A stretch of 64,000 nucleotides of DNA. Origin: CAZMRF01 sp964568735. GTDB lineage: Bacteria > Acidobacteriota > Polarisedimenticolia > JACPZX01. The DNA lies in assembly GCA_964568735.1 (NCBI GenBank), contig CAZMRF010000022.1, positions 1 through 64,000 on the forward strand, in the 5' to 3' direction. Under the pieces are notes generated by a model, which did no database searches, was not told where the DNA came from, and worked only from the letters and a program-made list of their open reading frames with translations. Positions within the stretch are counted from its first letter, which is position 1, and each line of letters begins with the position of its first letter. The position numbers were made by a program, and so were the translations under genes. Shown here one piece after another: positions 24,816 to 34,969 of the stretch.

Positions 24816-26116
24816 TCCCCTGGCGACCTGGTCCGGGAACCGCCGCGACCCCTCCCTCCCTGGCGGCGCCCGCCTCTCGACGGAGCGCTTCCTCCGGATC
24901 CTCCGGCGCCCCTCGACCGGCGCGGGGGGCCCCCGGGGCCGCGCCTGTGCCTGCCCCCGCCCGTGCCGGCTCCCCCGGCATGCCAGGGGGAGGGCCCGCT
25001 GATCGCCAGCCTGTGCTCGCCCACGCCGATGACGATCCCCGTGAGCTTCTCGATCGCCTGCAGCCGGGTTTCGTCGCGAGGGCCGCTGATCAGCGTGATG
25101 GCTTTCCCGGCTCTCCCGGCGCGCGCGGTGCGCCCGATGCGGTGCACGTAGTCGTCGGCGTCCATCGGGGCGTCGTAGTTCACGACCAGGGTGATCCCGT
25201 CGATGTCCAGCCCGCGCGCCGCGACGTCGGTCGCCACGAGGATCCGGAACTCGCGGGCCTTGAACATCCTGACGATCCCCTCGCGAGTCCGCTGCGTCTG
25301 CAAGCTCGAGAGCGCTCCGGCCTCGAGGCCGGCCGATCTCAGCATGCGGGAGAGCAGGGTGGTTGCCTCGCGGGTCGCGCTGAAAACCAGGCAGAGATCC
25401 GGGTTATCGGCCTTGAGGAGATCGGTGAGGAGCCTCGGCTTCTTCTCGTCCTCAACCCTGTAGATCCATTGCTCCACCCGGTCCGCCAGCAGCGTCTTGG
25501 GGCTCACCTGCACGTTGACCGGCTCGTGCATGTACTGCGCGGCGATTCGCATGACCTCGGGAGGCAGCGTCGCGGAGAAGAGCATCGTCTGACGGCTCGG
25601 CGGAGAAGATCTCAGGATGAAGTCCACGTCCTCGATGAAGCCCATGTCCAGCATCCGGTCCGCCTCGTCGAGCACGAGCCAGCGGATGTGGCGCAGCCGG
25701 ATGACCGAGGTCTTGATGAAGTCGATGACACGGCCGGGAGTCCCCACGATGATGTCCGGCCCGGCGAAGACCTCCTTGCGCTGGGAGCCCAGCGAGGTGC
25801 CGCCGTACACGATCGAGGTCTTGACGCCGATCCTCGAGCCGAGCTCCGCGGCCACGCCGCCCACCTGCAGCGCCAGCTCCCGGGTGGGACAGATGACCAG
25901 CGCCTGGACTCCACCGTCGGGCTTCAGCATCTGGAGGATGGGCACGAGGAAGGCCAGTGTCTTTCCCGTCCCGGTCTGCGCCATGCCGGTGACGTCGCGC
26001 CCCTCCAGGGCCGCGGGGATGATCTCCTCCTGGACGGGGGTGCAGCGGTGGAAGCGCAGGTCGTGCAGGGCTTCGAGGAGGTCGAGGCTGAGCGGGAATT
26101 CAGTGAATCGCTTCAT
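24812..26116 (-). CDS. DEAD-box ATP-dependent RNA helicase
   Basis: 434 residues from ATG 26116. The motifs in order are the Q motif region FHRCTPVQEEIIPAAL, AQTGTGKT (I), PTRELA (Ia), GTPGR (Ib), DEAD (II), SAT (III), and HRIGRTARAGR (VI). The C-terminal 55 residues are a Gly/Arg-rich tail (RRHRRGPGGPPRRSRGAGG) of the kind that binds RNA non-specifically, as in RhlE/CsdA relatives. It unwinds RNA duplexes in ribosome assembly or mRNA decay. A TAGAAT element at 26135-26130 lies 13 bases before the start codon, predicting a very short leader. Its coupling to coxD is probably incidental. Confidence 0.95.
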   Translation of the reverse strand: MKRFTEFPLSLDLLEALHDLRFHRCTPVQEEIIPAALEGRDVTGMAQTGTGKTLAFLVPILQMLKPDGGVQALVICPTRELALQVGGVAAELGSRIGVKTSIVYGGTSLGSQRKEVFAGPDIIVGTPGRVIDFIKTSVIRLRHIRWLVLDEADRMLDMGFIEDVDFILRSSPPSRQTMLFSATLPPEVMRIAAQYMHEPVNVQVSPKTLLADRVEQWIYRVEDEKKPRLLTDLLKADNPDLCLVFSATREATTLLSRMLRSAGLEAGALSSLQTQRTREGIVRMFKAREFRILVATDVAARGLDIDGITLVVNYDAPMDADDYVHRIGRTARAGRAGKAITLISGPRDETRLQAIEKLTGIVIGVGEHRLAISGPSPWHAGGAGTGGGRHRRGPGGPPRRSRGAGGSGGSAPSRGGRRQGGRGRGGSRTRSPGE

Positions 26117-26175
26117 GCGAGGGGAGACGATTCTAGCATTTGCGGCCCCGGAGGATTGATGTAAACTCACGGTCC

Positions 26176-27948
26176 ATGGGCAGTTCGCTCTGGTCCTTCG
26201 ATCAGCTCGCTCGCCTGACCCGGTACGAGGACGCCGAGGTCAGGTTCTGGGCGGCCGAAAGGCTGATTCACCTCTACCCCGAGCGCGCCCCCGAGGCCAT
26301 CGCCAGGCTCCTCTTCGACGACCACGACGCCACGCCGGGGGTCGTTGCCCAGCACCTCGGCTCGCACGGGCGAGAGACGCATTATTCCGTCCTGATCCGC
26401 GGCTTCCGAAAGGGGTCGGGGGCCCTCGCGGGCTACTGCCTGGAGGCCCTCGCGCGACTGGGCTGCCCCGAAGCCCCTGCCATGGCACGGGACGCCACCC
26501 ATCGGCGGGACCTGGGCGAGGACTCCCTCGCTCGCATCGTGGCGGGGCTCTGCGACATGGCCCGGCCCCCCGAGGATCGCGCGGAGCCGCGCCCCGCCAA
26601 TCCCGTCCGCCAGGAGGAGGCGGCCGATGCCGCGCGGGAGATCCTCATGCGCCGCCCGGAGCTCTTCGCCGACGCGGCGGCGCTCCAGGGGTGCTTCCGG
26701 ATCTTCGGAGACGACCAGATCGGGGATCTCGCCTCCCGGTGGATCACGGCGCTGCACTTCCGCGGCATCGAAGGAGCGGAGGCCGGTGTCCGCGTCTTCC
26801 TGGAGCGCCTCCAGCTCGAGGACGTCTCCTGGTGCCTGCGCACGGACCGTAAGGGCCGCGTCGACCTGAACCGGAGCCTCCGGGCCATCGAGAACGGCTA
26901 CGACTGCGAGCTGCGCCGGGATCTGTCTCCCGAAGAGAGCGGTCCGCTCGCCGACGCCTTCGGGCGCGGAGAGTTCCATGCGATCGTCGAGGGGCTCGCC
27001 GGGCTCGTCGAAAGGCGCGCGCTGGCTCACGCCGCCGCCGAGGGGCGCCGCCCGGGCGATCCGATCCCCGTGCGGCTGGCCTCCCTGGCCTCGGGGCTGC
27101 GGATTCCGGCGACGCTCCAGGAGGCCGAGCAGCTCGGCCAGGCACTGCATACGTGGCTCGTGTCGCTGCTGCTCTCGGCGCTCTTCCGGAGCCTGCGCTA
27201 CCGGAACCTGGTCATGGAGTGTGACGAGGCGGGAGATGACTTCGAGCGGCTGATGGCCCTGGCGGAGGTCGAGAGCAGCAGCATCGTGAGGAAGCTCCCG
27301 CCGAAGCTGGCCGCGGCGGCCGGCGAGGCGCACCGCGAGCGCCTCGAGCAATGGTGCGCCGGCATGCTGGAGGCGAGAGGTCCCTTCTTTCCTAAAGTGA
27401 TTGCGCTGGAAACGCTGGGCGAGATGAAGCTCGCCGCTCACATTCCGGCTCTGCTGGGCTACATCTCCGACGACAACGGCTACATCTACAGCGCCGCCGA
27501 GCGGGCCCTGCTGACCATGAGCGACGAGACCGTCGAGACGATCCGGGCCGAGCTGGAGCGGCAGAAGCTGCACCCCGATGCCATGCACTCGGTGCTCCAC
27601 GTCCTCGCCGACCTCGCCACGCCCGCCGCGCTCGCGCTCGCCCTCGACTATTTCGACGAGTTCATGGAGACCGCCGGCCCCGAGGACGGAGCCGAGCTCA
27701 TGGCGCTCTTCGGAGCCCGGGAGCTGATCCCCTACCTCCGCCGCCACCTCAAGCGCGCCGCTGGCTTCCCCTCCCGGCTCGCCACGCAGGCCCGCGTCGG
27801 GCACGCGCTCCTGCTCCTGGGCGCCATCCACAACGTGGCCATCCCGGAAGAGGAGAGGATCCTCCAGACCATCGACGAGTACTGGAAGGAGGGGCCGGAC
27901 GGCCCGACCGGAGGATCGAGTCCCGCCGGGGGCTCCTGGGTGATGTAG
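26176..27948 (+). CDS. HEAT-repeat-like helical protein
   Basis: 590 residues, soluble, rich in Ala, Leu, Arg and Glu. The opening (LARLTRYEDAEVRFWAAERL, IHLYPERAPEAIARLL, DATPGVVAQHLG) and the late part (VIALETLGEMKLAAHIPALL, YIYSAAERALLTM) have the spacing of HEAT/PBS-lyase-type helical repeats, with an irregular middle. No enzymatic motif is visible. TAAACT at 26162-26167 ends eight bases before the ATG, so it may be leaderless. Function unknown; a binding scaffold is the usual role of such proteins. Confidence 0.8.
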   Translation: MGSSLWSFDQLARLTRYEDAEVRFWAAERLIHLYPERAPEAIARLLFDDHDATPGVVAQHLGSHGRETHYSVLIRGFRKGSGALAGYCLEALARLGCPEAPAMARDATHRRDLGEDSLARIVAGLCDMARPPEDRAEPRPANPVRQEEAADAAREILMRRPELFADAAALQGCFRIFGDDQIGDLASRWITALHFRGIEGAEAGVRVFLERLQLEDVSWCLRTDRKGRVDLNRSLRAIENGYDCELRRDLSPEESGPLADAFGRGEFHAIVEGLAGLVERRALAHAAAEGRRPGDPIPVRLASLASGLRIPATLQEAEQLGQALHTWLVSLLLSALFRSLRYRNLVMECDEAGDDFERLMALAEVESSSIVRKLPPKLAAAAGEAHRERLEQWCAGMLEARGPFFPKVIALETLGEMKLAAHIPALLGYISDDNGYIYSAAERALLTMSDETVETIRAELERQKLHPDAMHSVLHVLADLATPAALALALDYFDEFMETAGPEDGAELMALFGARELIPYLRRHLKRAAGFPSRLATQARVGHALLLLGAIHNVAIPEEERILQTIDEYWKEGPDGPTGGSSPAGGSWVM

Positions 27949-27958
27949 CTCGCTCCCC

Positions 27959-29695
27959 TCAGGGGAGGTCCATCACAAGGGCCATCGGGGAGAGCAGCGC
28001 CGGCTCGCCGTCGAAAAGCGCAACGATGGCCAGAGGACGGATGCCGTGGAGGACCTTGGCGGCGGTCATCGGCGGGCTCGCCACGCTCTCGCCACCTCCC
28101 CAGAGATCCTTCCACCAGGGCTCCTTCTCGGGGAGGACGACGAGCTTGACGTCCTCATCCTCGGGGATCTTCGCGAGCTCCTTCACGGCCCGCACGGCGG
28201 CGTCGAAGCCGCCCAGCTCGTCGACGAGTCCCAGCTCCTTGGCGCGCCGCCCCGTCCAGACCCTCCCCTGCCCGACCTTGTCCACCCCCTCGTGGGTCAT
28301 CTCGCGCCCGGCCGCCACCCTCGAGACGAAGCGGTCGTAGATCGACGCGAGGAACTTGTCCGTGAACCGCACCTGCTCTTCAGGAGTCCACCGGCGCAGC
28401 TCGCTCCAGAGGTGCGCGTTCTTCCCGCGCTGGACCTCCTCGAAGGTCAGCCCCAGCCATTCGAAGAGGCCTCCCGTGACGAGCTTCCCGTAGACGACGC
28501 CGATGGAGCCCGTTATCGAAGAGGGCTCGGCGATGACGCGGTCGGCGCTGCACGCCACGTAGTAGCCCCCCGATGCGGCAACGTCTCCGAATGAGGCCAC
28601 GACGGGCTTGTCCTTCCGGGCGATGTCGGCCTCCCTCCAGATGACGTCGGAGGCGAGCGCCGATCCGCCGGGCGAGTCGACGCGCAGGATGATCCCCTCG
28701 ATGGAGGAGTCCTCGCGCGCGCTGCGGATGGCGGCGGCCACCGTGTCGGAGCCCATGAGGAAGCCCGCGCCCGGATCGTAGCCGCTGCGCCCCCGGACCA
28801 CCGTGCCGGTACCGTGGATGATGGCGATCTTCCTGGACCCGACGGCGAACCCGGAGCGGCGATCAAGGTAGTCTCCCCAGTTCAGGAGCGTGAGGCGTCC
28901 GCCGGCGCGCTCCCGGGTCGCCTCGCGGTACTCATCGTAGTAGCCCAGCCTGTCCACGAGGCCCTCCTCGAGGGCTTCATCGGCGGTGAAGGGCCCGCGA
29001 TCGATGAGCGCCACGACCTCCTCTTCCGTCTTGCCGCGGGAGCGCGCGACCCCCGCGACGATGCTGCGGTAGACGTCATCGAGCCACGCCTCCGTGGACT
29101 CCCGGTGGGCCGCCGTGAAGCCCTTCTCGGTGTAGAGGTTCTTCATGCTCTTGTAGGGCCCGATGGAGTGCATTTCGGGGTAGATGCCCAGCTTGTCGAG
29201 CGCGCCGCGCAGGAAGGGGATCGTGGCGATCAGGCCGACGAGGTTCACGTCGCCGGAGGGCGGCATCGTGAGATCCTGAAACGCGCTCGCCAGCCAGTAG
29301 GCGGAGGTGCCGTGGTAGAGCTCGCCGGCGCCGTCCATGTAAGCCGTGGCCCACTTCCCGGAATCGCGGAACTCGTGGATGGCGTCGCGGAGCTCTTCGA
29401 TCGTGGCCGGCCCTGCGCTGAAGGGGCGGATCACCGTCATGATGCCGGCGATGCTCTCGTCACGCCGCGCCTTCCTGAACAGCTCGGTCAGCTCGCGGGT
29501 CGTGGTCACTTCGCCCTGAAAGAGGCGTCCGTAGAGGCTGGAGTCCCGCTCCTCGGCGATCGGGCCCGAGATGGTCAACTCGATGATCGTGCCCGTCTCG
29601 ACCCCTCGGGAGAGGACGACGGCGATCCCGACGATGACGATGATGGCCGTGATGGCGACGAAGGCCAGACCGAACGCTTTGAAGCCTCTTGCCAA
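27959..29695 (-). CDS. sppA: Signal peptide peptidase SppA, long (67K) form
   Basis: 578 residues from a TTG at 29695 preceded by GAGGGAG; the open frame continues 36 codons upstream without similarity. An N-terminal membrane anchor (about residues 8-28, FGLAFVAITAIIVIVGIAVVL) is followed by two ClpP-like domains. The catalytic lysine is K182 in GPYKSM of the first domain and the nucleophile is S375 in GDVAASGGYY of the second, the arrangement known from E. coli SppA. It degrades cleaved signal peptides in the membrane from the periplasmic side. The C-terminal 60 residues (about 520-578) are an extension. Confidence 0.92.
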   Translation of the reverse strand: MARGFKAFGLAFVAITAIIVIVGIAVVLSRGVETGTIIELTISGPIAEERDSSLYGRLFQGEVTTTRELTELFRKARRDESIAGIMTVIRPFSAGPATIEELRDAIHEFRDSGKWATAYMDGAGELYHGTSAYWLASAFQDLTMPPSGDVNLVGLIATIPFLRGALDKLGIYPEMHSIGPYKSMKNLYTEKGFTAAHRESTEAWLDDVYRSIVAGVARSRGKTEEEVVALIDRGPFTADEALEEGLVDRLGYYDEYREATRERAGGRLTLLNWGDYLDRRSGFAVGSRKIAIIHGTGTVVRGRSGYDPGAGFLMGSDTVAAAIRSAREDSSIEGIILRVDSPGGSALASDVIWREADIARKDKPVVASFGDVAASGGYYVACSADRVIAEPSSITGSIGVVYGKLVTGGLFEWLGLTFEEVQRGKNAHLWSELRRWTPEEQVRFTDKFLASIYDRFVSRVAAGREMTHEGVDKVGQGRVWTGRRAKELGLVDELGGFDAAVRAVKELAKIPEDEDVKLVVLPEKEPWWKDLWGGGESVASPPMTAAKVLHGIRPLAIVALFDGEPALLSPMALVMDLP

Positions 29696-29905
29696 GTCAG
29701 ATACTCCCTCTACCGGGTGATGCTTCCCGTCCGAGCCGCCACGAGGGTCGCCCGCGGGTGGGCCCCGCTCGGTTCGTGACAGCCTGCCCGATCCTCTCTG
29801 CACCTACGCCGGAGGCGGGTCAGAGTTCTGGTCCCGCGCGCTTTTCGGGCAAGGCATCATACCAGCGCTGGAGGATTGGGCGGTACGAGGGGATATCATC
29901 GGGAC

Positions 29906-30304
29906 GTGCGCAACCCTCGAAGCCCCGCCGACCGGGCGGCCCTCCTCGAGACAGGGGTGCGGCTGCTGTCGGAGGGCCGCTTCTTCGATGCCCACGAGAG
30001 CTTCGAGGATCTCTGGCACTCCACGGACGATCCCTCCGAGCGGGAGGCCTGGCAGGGGATGGCCCAGGTCGCCGCCGCCCTCGTGAAACACGCGCGCCGT
30101 GATGAGGCCACGGCCCGCTCGCTCCTCGCCAAGGCACGGGGGCATCTCGATGAGAACCCTCTACTCCTGGATCACGCGCCTCACCTCCGGCGCTGGCTCG
30201 ACGCGCTGGCGGAGGGCATCACCGAAGGGCGAGCGATTTCCTCCGCTCCCGTGGATCCAGAGTTGTTCGAGGCCTTCCGGGGTCTTCCGCCCTCTCCACG
30301 CTGA
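29906..30304 (+). CDS. DUF309 family protein
   Basis: 132 residues with a GTG start. The DUF309 signature GRFFDAHESFEDLWH occurs about residues 24-38, followed by WQGMAQVAAALVKHARRD, a helical metal-binding-like pattern of His, Glu and Trp. The biochemical function of the family is unknown. TATCAT (29894-29899) lies six bases before the start, so translation would begin at the first base or bases of the message. Confidence 0.85.
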   Translation: MRNPRSPADRAALLETGVRLLSEGRFFDAHESFEDLWHSTDDPSEREAWQGMAQVAAALVKHARRDEATARSLLAKARGHLDENPLLLDHAPHLRRWLDALAEGITEGRAISSAPVDPELFEAFRGLPPSPR

Positions 30305-30454
30305 AGAAAGGCACCTGCGGGTGCATCCCTGCCCCGCCTGTCCTAGAATCCCGGCTCACGGAACCTGCCCATGCGGAGGGTGCGTCCGAAGCGGCGGCGA
30401 AGAGTCGCTCGCCGCCGGATCCCGCGGGACGGTCCGAACCGTTCGGAGGATTCG

Positions 30455-31069
30455 ATGGTCAGAGCAAACCCTGCAGCAGCAACCCGTGCCGCAATCAGCA
30501 TCACGGCGGCCGCACTTCTTCTTGCCGGCGCGGTGATGGCCGGAGACAGCATGTCCGCCTCATTCCTGGGCAAGGAAGCACCTGCCTTCACGCTCGCGGA
30601 CGCCAAGGGCGCGAAGCACTCCCTGGGCGATCTCGGCGGAGACAAGGGCACGGTGATCATCTGGGTCTCTACGGAGTGCCCTGTGAGCAATGCCTACAAC
30701 GAGCGCATGGAGGACCTTGCCAAGGCGTATTCGGACAAGGGATTCCAGTTCGTGGGGATCAACTCCAACAAGGCCGAGGACTCCACCCAGATCGCGTCCC
30801 ACTTGGCAGAGCACGGATTCACCTTCCCGATACTCAAGGACGAGAAGAACGTCATCGCCGACAAGTACGGCGCGAGCGTGACCCCCGAGGTCTACGTCCT
30901 CGACCCGAAGGGGGTCCTGATCTACCACGGCCGGATCGACGACAGCCAGAACGCGTCGGAGGTCAAGTCGAAGGACCTCACCGCCGCGCTCGACGCCATC
31001 CTGGCCGGCAAGCCCGTCCCGAAGTCCGAATCGAAGGCCTTCGGCTGCTCGATCAAGCGGGTCGGGTGA
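30455..31069 (+). CDS. Secreted redoxin (AhpC/TSA-like thioredoxin fold)
   Basis: 204 residues from ATG 30455, with GGAGGA four bases before. It has a signal peptide (about 8-29, ATRAAISITAAALLLAGAVMAG). The thioredoxin-fold core includes TVIIWVSTECPVSNAYNERM with a single Cys in place of the CxxC pair, the form found in environmental redoxin-domain proteins. The cis-Pro segment is VTPEVYVLD and a second Cys occurs near the C-terminus (FGCSIKRVG). A TAGAAT at 30344-30349 suggests a leader of about 100 bases. The next gene is a second thioredoxin-fold protein separated by one base, so the two probably act together in the periplasm. Confidence 0.88.
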   Translation: MVRANPAAATRAAISITAAALLLAGAVMAGDSMSASFLGKEAPAFTLADAKGAKHSLGDLGGDKGTVIIWVSTECPVSNAYNERMEDLAKAYSDKGFQFVGINSNKAEDSTQIASHLAEHGFTFPILKDEKNVIADKYGASVTPEVYVLDPKGVLIYHGRIDDSQNASEVKSKDLTAALDAILAGKPVPKSESKAFGCSIKRVG

Positions 31070-31070
31070 A

Positions 31071-31631
31071 GTGAATCCCTCCCCCATACCGGGGAGATCT
31101 CATGGGCGGAGCGCGGCGCTGGCCGTCGCGCTCTGCCTCTTCACTCTTGCCGCCCCTGGGCTCGGCCACCTCGCGGCGTCGACGGCTCCGGAGGCACGCA
31201 CAGGGCAAGTGACGGCCGTCGACGCAGCGGGCCTTCAGGCGGCGCTCGCCTCCCAGAAGGGCAAGGTCGTCGTCCTCAACTTCTGGGCCACCTGGTGCGA
31301 GCCCTGCCGCGAGGAGTTCCCGGATCTCGTCCGCTTCGCGAAGGAACAGGCCGCGCGCGTCTCCCTCGTCACGGTCTCTCTCGATGATCCCGCGGAGGCC
31401 GACAGCTCCGTCCGTGGCTTCCTCGACGACATGAAGGCGCCCGGCCTCCGGCTGATCAAGGCTCCGGGGGATCCGGATGCCTTCATCAACAGCGTGGATC
31501 CGGCCTGGTCGGGAGGCCTCCCCGCCACCTTCGTCCAGCGTGCTGACGGAACGCGCGCCCACGCTGTTCACGACACCGTCACGTACGCGAAGCTCGCCGA
31601 GATCGTCAAGCCGCTCCTGCCCTCCGACTGA
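31071..31631 (+). CDS. TlpA-like periplasmic thioredoxin
   Basis: 186 residues with a GTG start one base after the redoxin stop. It has a signal peptide (about 13-33, SAALAVALCLFTLAAPGLG). The thioredoxin motif VVVLNFWATWCEPCREEFPDL has WCEPC, the CxxC of the ResA/TlpA branch with an unusual Glu-Pro between the cysteines. The cis-Pro region is GGLPATFVQ. It probably reduces or donates electrons to exported substrates such as apocytochrome c or metal chaperones. It is likely co-transcribed with the redoxin. Confidence 0.9.
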   Translation: MNPSPIPGRSHGRSAALAVALCLFTLAAPGLGHLAASTAPEARTGQVTAVDAAGLQAALASQKGKVVVLNFWATWCEPCREEFPDLVRFAKEQAARVSLVTVSLDDPAEADSSVRGFLDDMKAPGLRLIKAPGDPDAFINSVDPAWSGGLPATFVQRADGTRAHAVHDTVTYAKLAEIVKPLLPSD

Positions 31632-31770
31632 GTGACTCGGCTCTTGGCGCCTGTGGGTGTCCGGAGCGGCGACTCGAACGGCGGACCGAGCAGGTGGGAT
31701 TGGCTCAATCGGCCCCGGCGTCTCCTGGAGCCCAGAGAGGACGCATCGCGCGCGCCTCGTGGAGCGTGAC

Positions 31771-33009
31771 TCAGCCCGCTGAGCGGAGCGCCTCGACGGG
31801 CTCCATGCGGGAGGCTTTCAGCGCCGGGTAGATCCCGAAGGCGAGGCCGAGAAGCAGCGCGATGCCGATGGCGCCGGCGAGGCCCGGGAAATTGATCGGG
31901 AGGCCGGCGGCGAAGAAGCCCGAGAGCCCCTTCGTCACGGCGACGGCCAGCCCGGCTCCGATGAGCGCCCCGAGCAGCGAGAGAACGACCGACTCCGCGA
32001 GGAACTGCACGAAGATGTCGAGGTCTGTGGCGCCGATGGCTTTCCGCAAGCCGATCTCGTAGAGCCTCTCTCCGATCGAGATGAGCATCACCGACAGGAG
32101 GCCGATGCCGCCCACGAGCAGCGAGATGCCCGCGATGGAGCCCAGCACGATCCGCCAGTTCATGAGGACCGTCTGGACGTCCTTGCGCACCCGGAGCATC
32201 TCCTCGGCGATGTTCTGCACTTCGAAGTCCTTCGCCCCCCTGTGTGCGAGCGTCAATGAGGCGATCGCCTCGGTCTTCAGCTCCTGGAGATTCTCGAGAT
32301 CCTCCGTCTTCACGGCGACGAAGCTGAGGGGGTCCTCCTCCCCCGTGTAGAATTTCCTCAGGGTACTGAGCGGGATGTAGAGCCCCTCCATCTCCTCGTT
32401 GAAATCGCTGTCGTTGACGTACTCGCTTCCGAGCTTCTCGACGACTCCGATCACGCGGAAGGATCGGGACGCGACGCGGATCGATCGGCCCACGGGATCC
32501 TCCGTGCCGAAGAGCCTCTGGCGCAGCCGGTAGCCCAGGACGGCGACCCGGCCGAAGGTGGCCTCGTCGAAGTCGTTGATCCACCTGCCCGTTTCCATCG
32601 AGCGTCCTCGTACGGCGTTGTAGGATCCGGTCGCGCCCGTGATCCGGACGGTGCGCTCCACGTCGCCGTGTCGGACGAGATCCTCGTGGATCATCACGGG
32701 GGCCACGGCGCTGACCGCCTCTCCCCGCGACATCAGGAAGTCGGCGTCGGAGGGCTGCAGCCCCTTCGATCGAGCGAAGATCGCCTGGTCGCGCAGGTCC
32801 CTCGGCTCCCTGGTGACGACGTACATGACCCCGTCGTAGCCCAGATCCGAGATGCCTTCCCATACCTCGGCGACCACGCCGTCCAGGAGCGACGTCATGA
32901 AGGTGATGGAGGCCGTCCCGAGGATGATGCCGAGAAGCGTCAGCGTTGCCCGCAGCTTGTGCTCGCGGATCTCGCTCAGCGCCGAGCGGATCATCTCTCC
33001 GATCTTCAC
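31771..33009 (-). CDS. ABC transporter permease, MacB/FtsX type (second of two)
   Basis: 412 residues. The topology follows MacB: an N-terminal transmembrane helix (about 21-45, LRATLTLLGIILGTASITFMTS), a large periplasmic MacB_PCD domain and three C-terminal helices (starting IVLGSIAGISLLVGGIGLLSVML, with the FtsX signature ERLYEIGLRKAIGATDLDI). It is the last gene of a minus-strand operon with another permease, the ATPase and the adaptor. It is a diverged paralogue of the neighbouring permease, so the pump may contain a heterodimer. Confidence 0.92.
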   Translation of the reverse strand: MKIGEMIRSALSEIREHKLRATLTLLGIILGTASITFMTSLLDGVVAEVWEGISDLGYDGVMYVVTREPRDLRDQAIFARSKGLQPSDADFLMSRGEAVSAVAPVMIHEDLVRHGDVERTVRITGATGSYNAVRGRSMETGRWINDFDEATFGRVAVLGYRLRQRLFGTEDPVGRSIRVASRSFRVIGVVEKLGSEYVNDSDFNEEMEGLYIPLSTLRKFYTGEEDPLSFVAVKTEDLENLQELKTEAIASLTLAHRGAKDFEVQNIAEEMLRVRKDVQTVLMNWRIVLGSIAGISLLVGGIGLLSVMLISIGERLYEIGLRKAIGATDLDIFVQFLAESVVLSLLGALIGAGLAVAVTKGLSGFFAAGLPINFPGLAGAIGIALLLGLAFGIYPALKASRMEPVEALRSAG

Positions 33010-33024
33010 GCGACGCCTCCTCTC

Positions 33025-34257
<1,233 letters not shown>

Positions 34258-34273
34258 GCCGCTGGGCCTTCCG

Positions 34274-34969
34274 TCACGGCTGCGACTCCGCGGGCGCTCC
34301 GTTCTCGATGAGGCCGTCCACGATCCGGATCGTCCGGTGAGCGTGCTCGGCGACGCGGGGATCGTGGGTCACGAGCATGACGGTGTGCCCGTCCGCCTGC
34401 AGCTCGTCGAAGATGGCGAGGATCTCCTGGCCGGTCTTCGTGTCGAGGTTCCCCGTCGGCTCGTCCGCGAGGAGGATCGAGGGCTTGTTCACGAGCGCCC
34501 TCGCGATGGCCACCCGCTGGCGCTGACCTCCTGAAAGTTGCGACGGGAGGCTCCGGGCTCGGGTTCCCAGGCCCACCCGCGTCAGCGCCTCCATGGCGCG
34601 CTCCCGCCTCTCCGCCCTGCTCGCGCCCGCGTAGAGCAGCGGCAGCTCCACGTTTCTCAGGATCGAGGCCCGGGGCAGGAGGTTGAAGGTCTGGAAGACG
34701 AAGCCCACCTCGCGGTTGCGCGTCCTCGCGAGAGCCCGCGACGCCATCTGGGAGACGGGCTGGCCGTTCAGGAAGTACTCACCCGACGAGGGCACGTCGA
34801 GGCAGCCGAGGATGTGCATGAGAGTGGACTTGCCGGATCCGGAGGGCCCCATGATGGCGATGTACTCGCCGGAGCCGGCCTCGAAGGTGATCCCCCGGAG
34901 GGCGTGGACGGCCGTCTCGCCCGCGTCGTAGACCTTCTCCACGTTGTCCAGACGGATGAGAGCGTCCAC
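34274..34969 (-). CDS. ABC transporter ATP-binding protein, MacB/LolD type
   Basis: 231 residues. Walker A is GPSGSGKS (41-48), the signature is LSGGQ (145-149), Walker B is SILLADEP (about 164-171), and the H-loop is LVTHDPRVAEHAHR. The region GFVFQTFNLLP is typical of the LolD/MacB/FtsE group. The GTG start abuts the TAG stop of the adaptor gene with no gap. It powers the exporter formed by the two downstream permeases. Confidence 0.96.
   Translation of the reverse strand: MDALIRLDNVEKVYDAGETAVHALRGITFEAGSGEYIAIMGPSGSGKSTLMHILGCLDVPSSGEYFLNGQPVSQMASRALARTRNREVGFVFQTFNLLPRASILRNVELPLLYAGASRAERRERAMEALTRVGLGTRARSLPSQLSGGQRQRVAIARALVNKPSILLADEPTGNLDTKTGQEILAIFDELQADGHTVMLVTHDPRVAEHAHRTIRIVDGLIENGAPAESQP

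Noticed and set aside
24812..24990. Possible frameshift in the helicase C-terminus
   Set aside because: The Gly/Arg-rich stretch reads smoothly to the overlap with coxD and is the expected RNA-binding tail, so no frame error is needed.
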